Below are positions 13,944 through 26,169 of a stretch of 64,000 bases of DNA, one piece after another. The notes beneath the pieces were generated by a model. That model was not told the DNA's origin. It worked only from the letters and a program-made list of their open reading frames with translations, and made no database searches. Both the position numbers and the translations under genes were made by a program. The stretch spans positions 17,453,911-17,517,910 of the forward strand of contig CM037843.1 of assembly GCA_021234535.1 (NCBI GenBank). Direction: 5' to 3'. This DNA comes from Stichopus chloronotus. Its lineage: Eukaryota; Echinodermata; Holothuroidea; Aspidochirotida; Stichopodidae. The number at the start of each line of letters is the position of its first letter. Positions within the stretch are counted from its first letter, which is position 1.

Positions 13944-14278
13944 TCAAAATACAGAGAGCGTATAGCAAAATCCATGGTCATATAATTTGGTGTGAAGTGA
14001 CCTTTTGTGCTTCTTTATGAACAGAGCTTCTTTTACTTTTATTTCAAAATCTGAGTTGCCAGTTGCTAGTATGGAAGAGTTACTACTCTCAGAGAACCTG
14101 TGTTCTTTACAGTTGAGTGTGTGTTTCTATGGATGGCTGATCTGCCAGATAGATGCTCTCTAATCCTTGTACACAAATGTTGTTTGATCTTACCAATGTA
14201 AGATTCATTCTTATCGCAAGAACTTTTTAAAAGATAAATGACACTTGCCTTCAAGCTGATTGGGGTGGGAGCTTTCAC
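13944..14278 (-). pseudogene. Penelope-like retroelement fragment, GIY-YIG endonuclease end
   Basis: The - strand encodes a GIY-YIG nuclease in two frames. The first (14278-14066) has SVIYLL, a CDKNESYIGK motif and the conserved RIREHLSGRSAIHRN stretch, matching the VYxFxC..YIG..TR.REHL pattern of Penelope-like elements. After a frameshift near 14070-14100, the second frame (to a stop at 13944) reads SDFEIKVKEALFIKKHK and then ends, matching the usual C-terminal tail (DFELKI.EALxIKK). No reverse transcriptase was found upstream, so only the 3' end remains, as expected from 5'-truncated insertion. The element is dead. Confidence 0.75.
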
Positions 14279-17200
14279 TTGTGACTTTCACTCTCTGATG
14301 GTGGAAGAGTGTCCAGTTTGACACAAGAGGGTTGTGGAGTGCAGATGGGATGGGGGGGAGGAGACAGGGGTGGAAGGAATCAGGGAGTTAGGGGCTTCAA
14401 AGATGGAGACATGTGTTGGCTTCCAGATGAATTTTTATGCTTGAAGTAGAAATTCAATCCCACAGACTTCATCAAGACCGTACAGTGTGCAGAGGTAGTC
14501 TAGTTTTAATACTACTGATTGAACATAGTAGTTTTTTTTTAAAAGGTCTCACTTTTTAATGCTCATCCTAAGTTTATTTCTCTTCACCATGACTCCCACT
14601 ATTGATTCATTTCAAACAATGCCACTGTAATTGAGCTTTTGTTACTTGCTCCTACATGTATGCCAAGATCTCAGCTCTTTAAAAATGCAGGAAAAGCTGA
14701 CTTGGAATACACTGTCAAAAGTGCAGTCACCTTTGTTCCTTTGGCTTTTGGAGTGAAGGAAAGTACAAGCTCTCTGCATTGTCCTTTTGTTTAAAGGTCT
14801 TGGATGTCAAAAGCTCAATGACCCTAGACACCACAACCGTGACCTCCGAAGCATTCTCCTCAGCAGGTCATGAACCCCTAGCAAATTGAACCATAAGATG
14901 TACCATCAAGAATTTCATAGAAACCCTTTTATGAAATCCAATTAGAATTTTAAATCCCTAAAGTGCTTTCACCCATTCCAATTTCCTGGCTATCACTCCA
15001 CTATCTTAATAGACCAAAATTATATTACTAATGTCAGAAAATTTACTCATGGGTATTACAGTTCTCCTTCACAGTGTGGTTAGTCCACTGTGCAGAAAGG
15101 TCAGTGCTAGGCTGAAAAAATCCTTGACCTACAGTACCGTTCTTTTGTCCAGTTCATTTGAACAAAATGCAGGTACAAGCCTGAAAAATCTGTTGCAAGA
15201 TGAGGAGCAGGGGGGATGCGGGAGAACACTTTACAGTGAGAGGGATGCCTCTGAAAGTAATTGGTTGTTTGTACTTCTCATTTTGTCCCAGTTGAGCTAA
15301 TAAATGAAGTGGAGGCTATTATTTGAACTAAAAGACAGTATAAAAGATATAATGGTAATAAAGATGAAAGATCCGTGGTAGCTGGAGGTGGCGGCTAAAC
15401 GTCTGTTAGTGTGTCATTGAGAATATTTAGTGATGGAATCTCCATGGGAAATTGGAAACCGATACAACAGCACAAAAATGTTAAGCCACACAGTTTAATG
15501 TGCACATCTTTCTTGCATGTATACACACTCTTTTGCTTGAACACACAATTATACCTGCTTATTTAATGATGGTATCTCCATCATTGTTGCACTTCACTTG
15601 TTTCTTCTGTTAAAGACCAAGTGACATCCATCTAGAATAGAGCTGGCTGCATGCAGAAGTTGGAGAGTAAAACCATGAACGACAATCTGGTGAATCCGCT
15701 GGAATTTTGTTTAAACATCACTGTTTTTGAGATATGGCTTTTCAAAGTTTGATGGAAACGCAAAACCAATTATGTGGGAGTGTTGGTTGCAAATGCTCCT
15801 TTTGTTAAGGCTTAAATTTATTGTCTCTTCATTACTTTATGACTGAGTCTCACAGTGGTTATTGATTTCAATATCTTTAAACAGGACAATATAACGTTCC
15901 AGAGTAACACCAAAGGGGGGGCATTTAAAAATTCATTTGTCATTGATGTTAAGGTTAAGTAAACAGAGGATTACATATTCATGTCATATGTCAGTCCCTC
16001 ACAATCACAAATTTGCATATTTGGCTCATGTTTGTTTATGATGCAATCGTAAAACAGTAAAGTGGTCAATGTTTGATGGATTTGGATGGAAATTACGACC
16101 TTTTTCAACATTTTCAATGGTTAATTAATAGTTCCATTAGTACTCCATTTTTTTTTTGTGTCACATGTACTTCAAGTGCCTGTCAATCTTTCTAAAGCAG
16201 TCTCATTGCAGACATCACTGTGATTTTGATTTGCAGCATCACCCCTTTCACATGGATGTACTCTACGAATCAGGTCCAAAACATCACTATGTCGAATGCT
16301 ATTCATAGAAACCCTCAGTGCTAGAAAGTGCACCATTTCCCAGCTTATGAAGTTGTCGATATGTGTTTGATGTCATTTGTGTTTTATTAAACAATGCAAC
16401 TTAGATTTCTTAGTGCTTTAAAATTGTCATTTGGGAGGTTTTTTGAGTAAGCCTTATGAGATGCTGCAACAGGCTTCAGCCTCCTTTCTTGTCACAAGTC
16501 AACCACCTGAATTGTAACATACATTGTCTCTTTTTTGCTGCAATTGTTAAAGCAGCTGCCATTCTTTCCCCTCCCACTTGTCCTACCCACCTGTGAAAAA
16601 AGTACTGGATGTATAAACGATGGAAACGTTTGCACTAGGTGAACGCAATGAAGGACTAAGGAGTAAGTTATAGTCTAATACTTTGCTTCTCACTTACCTG
16701 TCAACACACACCTACATCTCCTATCTATTACAGTATATATTCCTTTCAGATGGATGTGTGACTCTTTATCTCTGTTGGAGTGTTGAATAATCATACAATT
16801 AAACCAAGTAGAAAGGAATATGTAAATGAAGCTGGCCCTTGTAATGCATGATTGTATGCTTTTGTATTACTGGTTTATTTGTTTGTGTAGAATCATAGCT
16901 CAGTATTCATAACCAAAATCTGCTTTGTGTTTTGTTTCATCCATGGAAGTTTGCCCTCTATCAGTATAACAGAGCTTCTGTAAAGCAGGAAACATGCCAG
17001 CAGTAATCGCAAGCAACAGACTGAAGTATGTTACAGACACTCCAAATATTTTGTTCCTTCAGTGTGACATCGTACCTGCTTGATCATGCCCATTGTTCCA
17101 TATCATCAGGCACATTTTTCCAAATCCATGTTGACACATTGAAATGATGTTATGGTTTTCTTGTGACAGTGATTACCTGAGCAGGTGGAGTTCAGCAGTG

Positions 17201-18975
17201 GAAACATTCAAAGCCAAAGCCCATAGGGGCATGAGAATATTTTCACTCAAGAAATGGAACCTTGATGTACAGATATTTCCTAGTCTCTCTGCAGATCTGT
17301 AAAGTCCCCAAAATAAGTGGAGCTGTAACATGTGTCAAACACCTACAACTAAATTTCAGCTTGAACTGGAGTAACTGTTGACTGCACAAGTACTTTATAA
17401 TTTTCTTAATCAGGTTGGGTGAACATTTACTTTCTTAGGCTGGCTGGCTCTGGTGTATTGTGACACTTAACAGCATATTATTAACGCAACCAGATCCAGA
17501 CATTTATTTGTCGTGTTCACCCTGCACTTATGCATGTATGCCAATGACCTCGTTAGCCTCGGTTGGAATTCAAGCTGAAACAAGTATGCACTCATTCCAT
17601 CAAGTATAAACTGTTTAATGAAGCAGTTAGCTGTATATATACCGATGCCATTTTGCCGGTCAGCATCTTTCGTCTTCTTTATATTCCATTTATTTTGTGC
17701 CACTCTCCCCTTACCTGTACTGTTCCTTTTCAAGTGAGGTGAATCTAGGCTTATTAAAATTTTAAGCTGGTATCAAAAAGCACTACTGGTTTCTCTCAAA
17801 AGTCTCAATGCGTAACTGATAACTCTGGTAGCAGAAAAGTGCTCCCAAGTTCTTTTAAGAACGATGAACTTTTCCCATTTTCAACGAACAATGGCTGTAT
17901 TTCATGGTGGCATATTCCAGCAATTTATCCCCAATCTGTTCTGAGTCCCGTAAATCTTTAATTATGAAACCTATCACTGTTTTATGTTTTCCCGCCTTCA
18001 AATTATGTGTTTGGACGCTCCCAGGTGCCAGTGCTCTCAAGAAAATTCCCTGGTTGTAAAATAGTACAGAGTGGGTGACAATGTACTTTTGTGTGAATGG
18101 ATTGGTCATAGAAAATGTGGAGGGCAGTGTTCCCTTTTGTTGAAGTAGAAACTAGAATTTATTGTTTTAGAGTCCTGTCTTTAGTAATTTGATGCAAATT
18201 CTCCTGAATGTGCTGAGATAAGTGAAGATTGTGCATATCGTAGAAAGTTATCGTAAGCTCACTCTTCTTTTCTGAGTTGGCATATGTGCATTAACTTAAA
18301 ATTGTGTACTTCTGCTGTGGTTGTCCTCGTTATGTTGTAACACAAGTGACAAGTGTCATGAGTTTATAGGAGAGAGAAAATATATGTTAGCTAGCCTATA
18401 TTTACTTCATAACAAGTTTACATTATTGTTTCCCCATGATCTCCTTGGTCTATCTCTCCCATCGCCTGTCTCCATAGTGATGGATTATGATTTGTTGATG
18501 CGAGACAATGTGCGCAAGGAGAGGGCTAACCGTTGGTTATAAGCTACTTATTACTAAAATTTTGCAATGAAAAAACATTAAAAGCAGTTTCCTTTTGTTG
18601 CTTTGAAGACAAGGAGCAAATAATTGTATCTTGCCATAAATTTTGTAAAACTGAATTTTTTGATTGGTTTAAAAAGTTGAATGCCATAAAAGTTAGAGAG
18701 ATACAAGGAGTTGTTGTTGAACTTTAGCAAAGAGAGGACCTTTGAAAAAGAGACTATGCGTTGAGGGTGCTGAAAATTGTTGATTGTTAATTATAGCAGC
18801 CGAAATTGAAGTCATCATGTATGAAAAATTTTCATGTTGATAGAATCAGCAAAATTGGCTGGAAGTAGGCAAAGCGATAGAGAAATGAGGTGTGTTGATA
18901 CACTGTTATTCTTCAGATTCATTTCTGGAAAATAAGACCCTGTTGCACTGCTGTTTTGAAGAGAATGAATTTTTC

Positions 18976-19003
18976 AGCTCATACCAGCATGCTGGTATGA
19001 GCT
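18976..19003. repeat. Perfect 28-bp palindrome
   Basis: The sequence is exactly self-complementary with no spacer; one half is agctcataccagca. It lies directly before a TCTA/TCTG microsatellite. Confidence 0.85.
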
Positions 19004-19023
19004 TATGCTTATGCTCATGTGGC

Positions 19024-19150
19024 ATCTATCTATCTATTTATCTATTATCTATCTGTCTATCTGTCTGTCTCTCTGTCTATCAATCTATCTGTCTATCTGT
19101 GTGTCTCTCTCTCTGTCCACAATTGTCTCTCTGTCCATCTGTCTGTCCAC
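19024..19150. repeat. TCTA/TCTG microsatellite
   Basis: A run of tcta and tctg tetranucleotides grades into tctctctgtc. Its translation (repeated Leu-Ser-Ile and Cys-Leu-Ser) produces spurious long open frames on the + strand. Confidence 0.9.
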
Positions 19151-19199
19151 GATTGTTCAAAATGTTTTCCCTGCTGCATGCTTCCATGGATTTGTTTAA

Positions 19200-19870
19200 A
19201 CCTTACACACAATGTTCCTTGGGTGGTGGGCCATTTGGGGTGTTAAGAAATTTTTGGCCGAAGATCCCATGTGGGCTCTTTGGCCCATTTTATGAAATTC
19301 TTTCAAATGCTTCTCCTCCTACAGATTCCCTTGTACAATACTGATGTTTGTTGTAATGATACTCCATTAGTGGTAACTGCAGGGTGTTCAGGAATTTTGT
19401 GTCCAAGGTCACATGTGGGCCCTTTGGCCCACTTAATGAAATTCTGAAAAATGCTTCTTCTTTCACAGATTCTTTTGTACCATGTTGATAGTTTGCTATA
19501 ATGATACTCCAATAGTGGTACCCTCAGGGTGTACAGGAATTTTGGGTCCAAGGTCCCATGTGGGCCCTTTGGCCCATTTTGTGAAATTCTGCAAAATGCT
19601 CCTTCTCCTGCAGATTCTCTTGTGCCATGTTGATAGATTGTCATAATGATACTCCATTAGTGATGCCTTCAGGATGTTCAGAAATTACAGAAGTTTTAGG
19701 TGCAAAGTCCTTTGTGCGCCCTTTTACCTATTTTATGAAATCCCTTAAAATGCTTCTCCTACAGATTTGCTTATACAATGTTAATGGTTTATCATAATGA
19801 TAGTCTGTTAGTGGTACCTACATGGTTTTCATTGATTTTGAGTGTTCTATGATTTCACATAGCCCTACAG
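19200..19870. repeat. 145-bp tandem array, about 4.5 copies
   Basis: Equivalent points occur at 19246, 19391, 19536 and 19681, an exact 145-base step three times. Each unit has a gaaattttgg-like block, a catgtgggccctttggccca block, a tgaaattct..aaatgcttct block, and atgatactccattagtgg. Copies 2 and 3 are most alike. The 113-codon frame on the - strand is only a translation of the array. Confidence 0.85.
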
Positions 19871-19924
19871 ACACTTGGTTGAAGGTATGAGCTTCTGCAT
19901 CATTGGTGTTCTAACAAGATAAAT

Positions 19925-20210
19925 TTTATTGCTGGCCATCAAACAAGGGAACCAGCCACTTCTGGTCACTTCCAGAGGGACATACCTGGGCCTCTGGTAG
20001 AGTCCAGGGGCGACAACCCCGGTGAGGGTTCCAGGGAGCTGCACCCACAAAGTGCTCTATTTCTTGTAAGCTTCTCGTAAATTTTCAAATGCTAATTCAA
20101 AGACTGCTTCTCCTGTCTTATTTGCTACATTTTGTGAAGCCGGGTGTTAAGGCCTTACCTGAGCGCAGGTGCTGGACGGGGTTGCCCACCGCAGCCGCAA
20201 CCATGATCCC
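19925..20210. repeat. GC-rich island of unknown origin (two blocks)
   Basis: Two GC-rich blocks (about 19930-20045 and 20150-20210) stand out from AT-rich flanks. The first contains ggggcgacaaccccgg, the self-complementary G/C pattern common in marine invertebrate repeats. On the - strand each block carries a good splice donor (ending at 20159 and 19986), an ATG at 20204 and an acceptor before 20038, but the joined frame gives no recognisable protein. Repeat remnant is the likelier reading. Confidence 0.35.
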
Positions 20211-20306
20211 AAGTGTCTGTTATCCTGTTTAAAATATTGTCTGAAACAGTGTCTCACTGAATTGATGCAATTTATATCTTCTTTCTTTCTTTCTGTCCTT
20301 TCAAAG

Positions 20307-20435
20307 GATGATTTCCAAGTGTCCAGGATGAACTATGACACCCAGCTGCAGGTGATGAGCGACCACATCTGCGAGAGGAACAACATCATAGCAACCCAAA
20401 AGGACGAGATTGATGCCCTAAAGTTAGAACTGCAG
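20307..20435 (+). CDS. PPP1R21: PPP1R21, penultimate coding exon
   Basis: This 129-base exon (43 codons, phase 0 at both ends) follows a pyrimidine-rich acceptor ending tttcaaag and is closed by CTGCAG/gtaagt. It encodes a coiled coil with YDTQLQVMSDHIC and QKDEIDALKLELQ, matching the C-terminal segment of PPP1R21 (vertebrate counterpart: YEDQL.MMSDHLC, then QREEIDTLK). The family protein is about 780 residues and forms, with TBCK, C12orf4 and others, the FERRY Rab5-effector complex that links mRNA to early endosomes. GC-richer codon use than its flanks also supports coding. The assignment rests on remembered family sequence, not a search. Confidence 0.82.
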
Positions 20436-21129
20436 GTAAGTTACAATTTGGCATGTAGAATTTTCTTTGCAAATTGTAATGTTCTCAAACATTCACCATC
20501 TATTAGCCTGAGAGATAAATTGCCTCAACATGTTGAGATGATCAGATGACTGATCAATAATAGCAGTGAAACTAATAGCAGTTGAATTTGGAGATACACA
20601 ATAAAGAAAAAAAAAATCTCAATTACAGTAAACCACCCCATTTATGAACCAGATTCTGAAAGAGCCAGAGAATGAAATGTTAGTCACATTATATTAGTGT
20701 GTTCATCGAATTTATTAGCATTGTAGTTGATTACTCTTTATGTGCGTAATTGTTTTTGATCGCACTTCCACTATGCCTTCTTGTGCCATTATTCTTTTTG
20801 TAAAGCAGGCATGCGATTGCTTCTGGGTGCCCATCTCAGAACATTCATACTATGGCTCGGGTGCTCTTGTGACACCCTTGGGTTGGGCATTTATTTTAAT
20901 CTGAGTTTGAGCGAGCATATTAGGAAGTTTATTCGATCAATCTGGACTTTTAAAAGAGGGGAGGATGATGTAGGTGAGGCGAACATTCATGTGTGAAGTT
21001 TGTAACAGTTAGATGTGTTAACTTGTGTTCTTTCAATTCATTTAGTTTTTCATGTTCAGTGAGTAAATGCTTGGTCATTTTGCTAACTTATATCATCCTT
21101 CTATCTCTTTATTATTCGTCTAGAAACAG

Positions 21130-21350
21130 TGGTGTTGTAACTGGGGGGGGCAAGTTTTTCAGGGGGTGCCACAAGAGTGAAAGGGCATCTGCTGAGCAGG
21201 GGAAGGTGATTTCCGGCTATCGTTTTTATCCCAAAATTTTCTTATACGCCCCTTGCCAACTGATGGTGGCCCTATGCTCAGATAGTGTTCTCACAACCTC
21301 AGCCATCATGTAAGTGATGATGGTACCACTTGAGTCTTGCCCCCCTCCCA
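21130..21350. repeat. G/C-run-rich degenerate repeat
   Basis: The segment includes actgggggggg, cagggggtgcc and, near the end, gcccccctccc. This paired G-run and C-run layout resembles other decayed segments in the window (3765-4080, 61950-62000). It lies inside the last PPP1R21 intron. No coding function is supported. Confidence 0.4.
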
Positions 21351-21445
21351 CAGGAAGGGTGCCCTGATGCTGTCACTGTCTATAAATTGTCATATTTATT
21401 TGTCATATAAATGTAGTACCCCTTTACATTTTCTTATCTCACCAG

Positions 21446-21481
21446 CAAAAGCCGCAACAGAAGAAGGGTAAAGGAAGATAA
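21446..21481 (+). CDS. PPP1R21: PPP1R21, terminal coding exon
   Basis: After the acceptor ttcttatctcaccag the frame continues in phase 0 for eleven codons, QKPQQKKGKGR, then TAA. A short lysine-rich tail directly after the DEIDxLK coil is exactly how vertebrate PPP1R21 ends (SSKGNSKKNKSR-like), so this tiny exon supports both the gene identity and the joining. The intron between the two exons is 1010 bases. Confidence 0.78.
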   Translation, partial: QKPQQKKGKGR

Positions 21482-22239
21482 ACTGCTCGATGTTTTTCGG
21501 TTCTATTATAGAGGTAAACGAGTGAGGGATGGGAAGCTATGTTTGTACCCAGCAAGATTACTCTTCAGATGGACTTATCAATCAACTATCGGAACGTTGA
21601 ACTGCGGCCGGATGATGTTTGGCTTAAATGACATGAATATTTACCAGGCATTACATTCATCATGATAGGAATATTTATTGTTTCATAGCTCGTTTCCAAT
21701 CATGAAAACATATTACACCAGGCATTGCACTTTATTGCGGTAATAATTCATTTCCTCTGATGTAGTTATGAATGATGTCACAATGACATGGATAAATAGA
21801 TGTATGATAAACCTTTTGAGTGAGGAGCAGTCGTTTTGATATGAGTAGTAAGTATCAAAAACACATTTTTTTCTCCAGTTTTGAATAATCTACTTTCTTG
21901 CCACTGAGTTGTTAGGATGCTTTTAAGACATAGACGCAACTCCCACCTGCCATGCCTGTTTGTTTATGTGGTATTAAAATAATTGGACCTCTACATTTAG
22001 AGCGATAATTGCCCATTCTTACGAAATGCTGTAGTACATGAGGTATTCTCTATGTTCCAAGTGATCAAGCATTTATAAAATTAGATTTAGTTTAGCTTTA
22101 CATATTTAACCTTAGATCTAGATGCCCGAACCCACTCAAGTAATATCTTCTCAATATTGGAGGACTATCTGTACCATCAGTTTACTGTTATTGGTCAAAA
22201 GTATGACGGTTGTTTCCATTGGCCATGGAGACAGAAGTG

Positions 22240-22273
22240 TTCCATGCAGAATGAATGGTTCCATGCAGAATGA
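22240..22273. repeat. Short 19-bp-step duplication
   Basis: The 15-base word ttccatgcagaatga occurs at 22240 and again at 22259. Confidence 0.7.
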
Positions 22274-25200
22274 TTTTGTATATGATGAAGAGACACAAAG
22301 ATCTAAGTCTGATTCACTGACGTGATGTCATTGTTTTGGTGTCACCACAAACATTCCTCAAGTTTCACTAGACATACCTCTGCTATTACACAGAATGAGT
22401 GGGGAAAATTACGGTGGGGCCAAAAAAAGTCAGAGCGAATATTCCATTGCATTACCCACAATTAAGAAGTTGAGTTGCTTAAATTACATTTCTTCCAGTG
22501 TCTGAAGTTGCTCATTCCCAAGACCTAAAATCCACTCCCTTCCTGCCAAAGCTAGAGACCACAAAGCATTTTCAAACTGATACAAAAGTTGGTGTTAAAT
22601 GGGAAAGCTGCAAGTTACAAGTGAAACAGCGTTCTCGACGAACTGTCGTTCCTCGTCTCTGTGGTCAATGATGATTAGATAATTGATGATGATAATAGTT
22701 AAGTGGGGATTCAACCCACGCTACCCCAAAACTTAGCTACAGCAGAAACTGCTCTCTTTATCCTGAGAAGAAGTGTCCGTCGCAAATCACCTCTCATCTC
22801 TCTTACTCAGGAAAACCACAAACACATGGTACCTCTTTATATATACCAAATGTAGCGCATCAGCGATGTCTACTTATGGAACTTAACACAGCCGTGACAT
22901 TGCTGTTGCATTGCTCGTGCACTGAGAAAAGATGAAATTCGCCCTTTCACCTTGGTGCATGCCCGTTAACTACCTAAATTTCAGTCTACCTGCAACTCAT
23001 GTTTTTGTATGTTTTAGTCATCCATCTCTGCCGAATGTCCTCACCTGTGTGATCGCTGTCAGCCAAATCTGCGTCAGTTTGTTTCATTAGTTTCAGATTT
23101 GCGAAAATCACTGTGGGTCGGTCATAATTTCCACTGTCAAGTGAAACTCTTGATAGCCTGAAGACATGTACAGTTGTAGTTGAGCATGTCCTGCATGTTT
23201 GTTTTTTTTTTTATCTGTTAATTATGATTACAAAATTGTGAGACCGATAGGGAAAAATACACACCAAAAAAAAGAAAAAAAGTAAAGTTTGTATCAGGAG
23301 GATTGTCTGTCAACTGTCCTGTTCAAATGTGTGTCTCATTTGGGCATGACCCCTGGTATCTGTCAGCATTGAGTCTGCACTTTGTTTTGAAAACAAGAGA
23401 GACATATTAAATAAGTGTGGATAGTAAGGATGGTCTTAACATTTATATTTAGGTGGGAAAATCAACTCTTGTTTGGTCAGATTTTATCATTTTCTCTGTT
23501 ATGTATGCCCCCACCCGTGCTATTCATACGGCATGAACTATTCTTCGTCAACCAGAGGCTGTGATTTCCAAAAAGTTAACGGAGATTCACTACTTACTCT
23601 AAAAGAGCAATAAAAACTGTATTGAGCATAAACTGGCGTTCCATAATTCAAGCTGAAACCAAGTTTAAAACTGTTACAGTCAATTAAGTTCTGAATTATT
23701 GTCGTCACTGAACTTGAGATACCTCTCAGGTTAAGCATGGAACCTCGAAAAATGTTAGTTTTTATGTTTTATTGGGATGCTATAACCTAGAAATTCTTCC
23801 TTGTTAAAATCACTGCAGGACCTTTTAAAACTCAATCGTCTTTTTTTGTATAAAGGTATGTGTTTGTCCGTGAGTAAGACAACGTTGAAACAGAACCATA
23901 AGATTTCAAATGTTCAACATGTATTCATAGTTTTCTTTTCATTCTGTTCCAGCTCAAAAGAAAAAAAAAAAAAATTAACAGAAAAAATTAACACAAAGAA
24001 CATCCAACCACAGCAACTGGACAAAACAACACATTTACTAGTACTTATAAATGTACTCTAGGACATTCATATTTCTTCAGTTTCTAAATTTTGATGGTCA
24101 GATTGTGCACCTCGAAACAGCACTTAGCAGTTGTGGCTCCATATCTAAAACACATTTCATTCCCAGCTCATACTCCCTCGCCATGCATTGCCACGCTCAC
24201 CTGTAATGTAGCCTCTTGCATTGTTGGTATGTATACCCTGTCCACCTTCTATACTTACCTGCCATCAAGCACAGGAAAGGTTTTAGGAAACTTACTCCAG
24301 GAAAGAGCCATGGTAAATATTTTCTTGTCACAATTTTTGCCTGACCGATTCAAATGTGCAATTAATGATAGTTCATCGTTAACTAACTTTATTTACAATT
24401 TCAGAGAAGGAAATTAAATATTACAAAAGCACAAGTCATGGCAGAACACTGCTCTACTTTCTGTATCTGTTACTTTTCCATCCCAGCTTGGATTTGCACT
24501 TTTGTCAAGTTCATACCCCATAACCTGTATCTTGATGCAAACCGATAATGAAATTCGAATCTACAGATCTCGTATCAATTTATTCTGTTATGAATTGTAC
24601 TTTTAGTGCTTCAAAGGGAAAGAAAAGGGCAGATAATGGACTCACGGTTGATAAATTAGTGCCATCAGGTTCACTCATAACTTTCTGGGTATTTTGTTGA
24701 TGACGGTAATGGAGATGATGGCTTGATCAATTAATATGCAAAATGTTTTTAGCTTCTAAAATGGTCCATTGAACTTGTGCATATTAGAAATGGATGTTTT
24801 ATGTCAGGTGTGAGAGGAGGTGCTCTATGGAAGAAAAAGAAACAAATGGATTGCTTCATTCAAATTGTGTATTCTGGATATTATTATTATTGTCAGTTAT
24901 TAATATTGCAACACAAAAATTCTATATCATGCACTCATTTTCTCGAGACGGGCACCTTATCTGAACTTCACAGGTCTTATCCCATCAAATTGCCAAGTAA
25001 ACCATGACACCTAAATAGTCCTATACATCTGAATACATTGCATTGAATCAGGGCAACATGTTGCGTTATCGGGATACATCCAAAGACGTTCGCACTGGTT
25101 TGTATTTGTCACATGCATATCTTTGCGTCCTATTAAATAACTGCAACCAAAACTTGGTTGCTGAAGGATGTAACTGTCAGATTAGTAGGTGCGTCATGTA

Positions 25201-25845
25201 TAAGACCAGGGTGCTTCTGTCAGACCATATTGAATTTGCATACAAGAAAGAGAAAAAAACATGAGGGGACCCATGTTGTCCCCATCTCCCCCTTTTTGTC
25301 TTAATTGGTAATTAGAGACATGTTAATGAAACTTTTTTCCTTTGAAGAGATGAAGTATTTTATATACAAGTGTTTGATTGCACTGTTTCATTCTTTTACA
25401 AATAAAAAAGGCAGGGTGTAAAAATTGATTGGTAAAGACCACATACCAAATTGTGATATTGAGTTGATTCTTTGCAATGCGTAATATTTTCATGCTCAAC
25501 TCCACCCTTTTGTTAATTACCCTTTCCTGAATTGCCCTCTTGCTGGTGACAAATTTGTTTACTTACATAATCTTCTTTCAGTAATTTTTTTCTGTTCATT
25601 GTGAACAAAAGCCGTGAAAGTCATTATTCTGTGCTATTTTATATTGAGCTGTTTTTTCTTTTACAATGACATGCTTCTTTATAGTTTTTTTTTTGTTTCT
25701 ACATGTACCTTTCAAAGACTCATATGCTCATCTTTCTGGTTGGGAAATTCATCAGCCCTGTCATGAAAGTGGAAGGACAGGAAGGTTGCTACCCTGGGAT
25801 AAATAATGAAACCCAGACGAAATGGGATAAGAAAATGTTTCTCTC

Positions 25846-26079
25846 AAGCCCGGGTCACACTAGCACAGTTCAATACACAATTCAACTTCAACTATATTAG
25901 TGCAAATTGAGTTGATCATAAAAGTTGTTCAGAATAAATTAGCATCATAGTTTCTCTTAATCCTGGATTTCTTCTGTGGTTCACATTTTGCCTTCATTAA
26001 TGTAAACAGCAATTCAAGCTGCACAAATTTAGTTGAACATTGAATCGCGTGTTGAATCGCCCTAGCGTGACCTGGGCTT
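25846..26079. mobile_element. MITE with about 45-bp terminal inverted repeats
   Basis: The left end reads aagcccgggtcacactagca; the right end, read on the - strand, is aagcccaggtcacgctaggg. Complementarity continues imperfectly through attcaa-rich sequence for about 45 bases per arm. The 234-bp element encodes nothing. The AAGCCC(A/G)GGTCAC ends are typical of non-autonomous DNA transposons. No convincing target-site duplication is visible, so the superfamily is undetermined. Confidence 0.75.
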
Positions 26080-26169
26080 TACTAAAGATCAATGTACAAT
26101 TTATACTGTCCTCTGGTTCTTGCCTCTTTCCATGCCCACCATCCCGGTGAAGTCGTATTCCAGGTTTGT

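Larger units (their letters stand above)
68..20306 (+). other. Probable long upstream intron of PPP1R21 and repeats
   Basis: I found no exon supported by protein similarity and splice sites in these 20 kb. The reading frames present are short, AT-driven or low-complexity. If the PPP1R21 exon at 20307 has its usual upstream neighbours, this is intron sequence and the previous exon lies left of the window. The recognisable contents are the repeats listed separately, G- and C-run-rich degenerate sequence (for example 3765-4080), a pyrimidine tract (7325-7410), a Penelope-like remnant and two foldback elements. The intron assignment is an inference. Confidence 0.5.

Noticed and set aside
17467..18109. 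Two adjacent - strand frames of 88 and 84 codons
   Set aside because: No recognised domain, no matching splice sites, and lengths are ordinary for chance frames.
18892..19344. 150-codon + strand open frame
   Set aside because: Most of it is translation of the TCTA/TCTG microsatellite and the 145-bp array.
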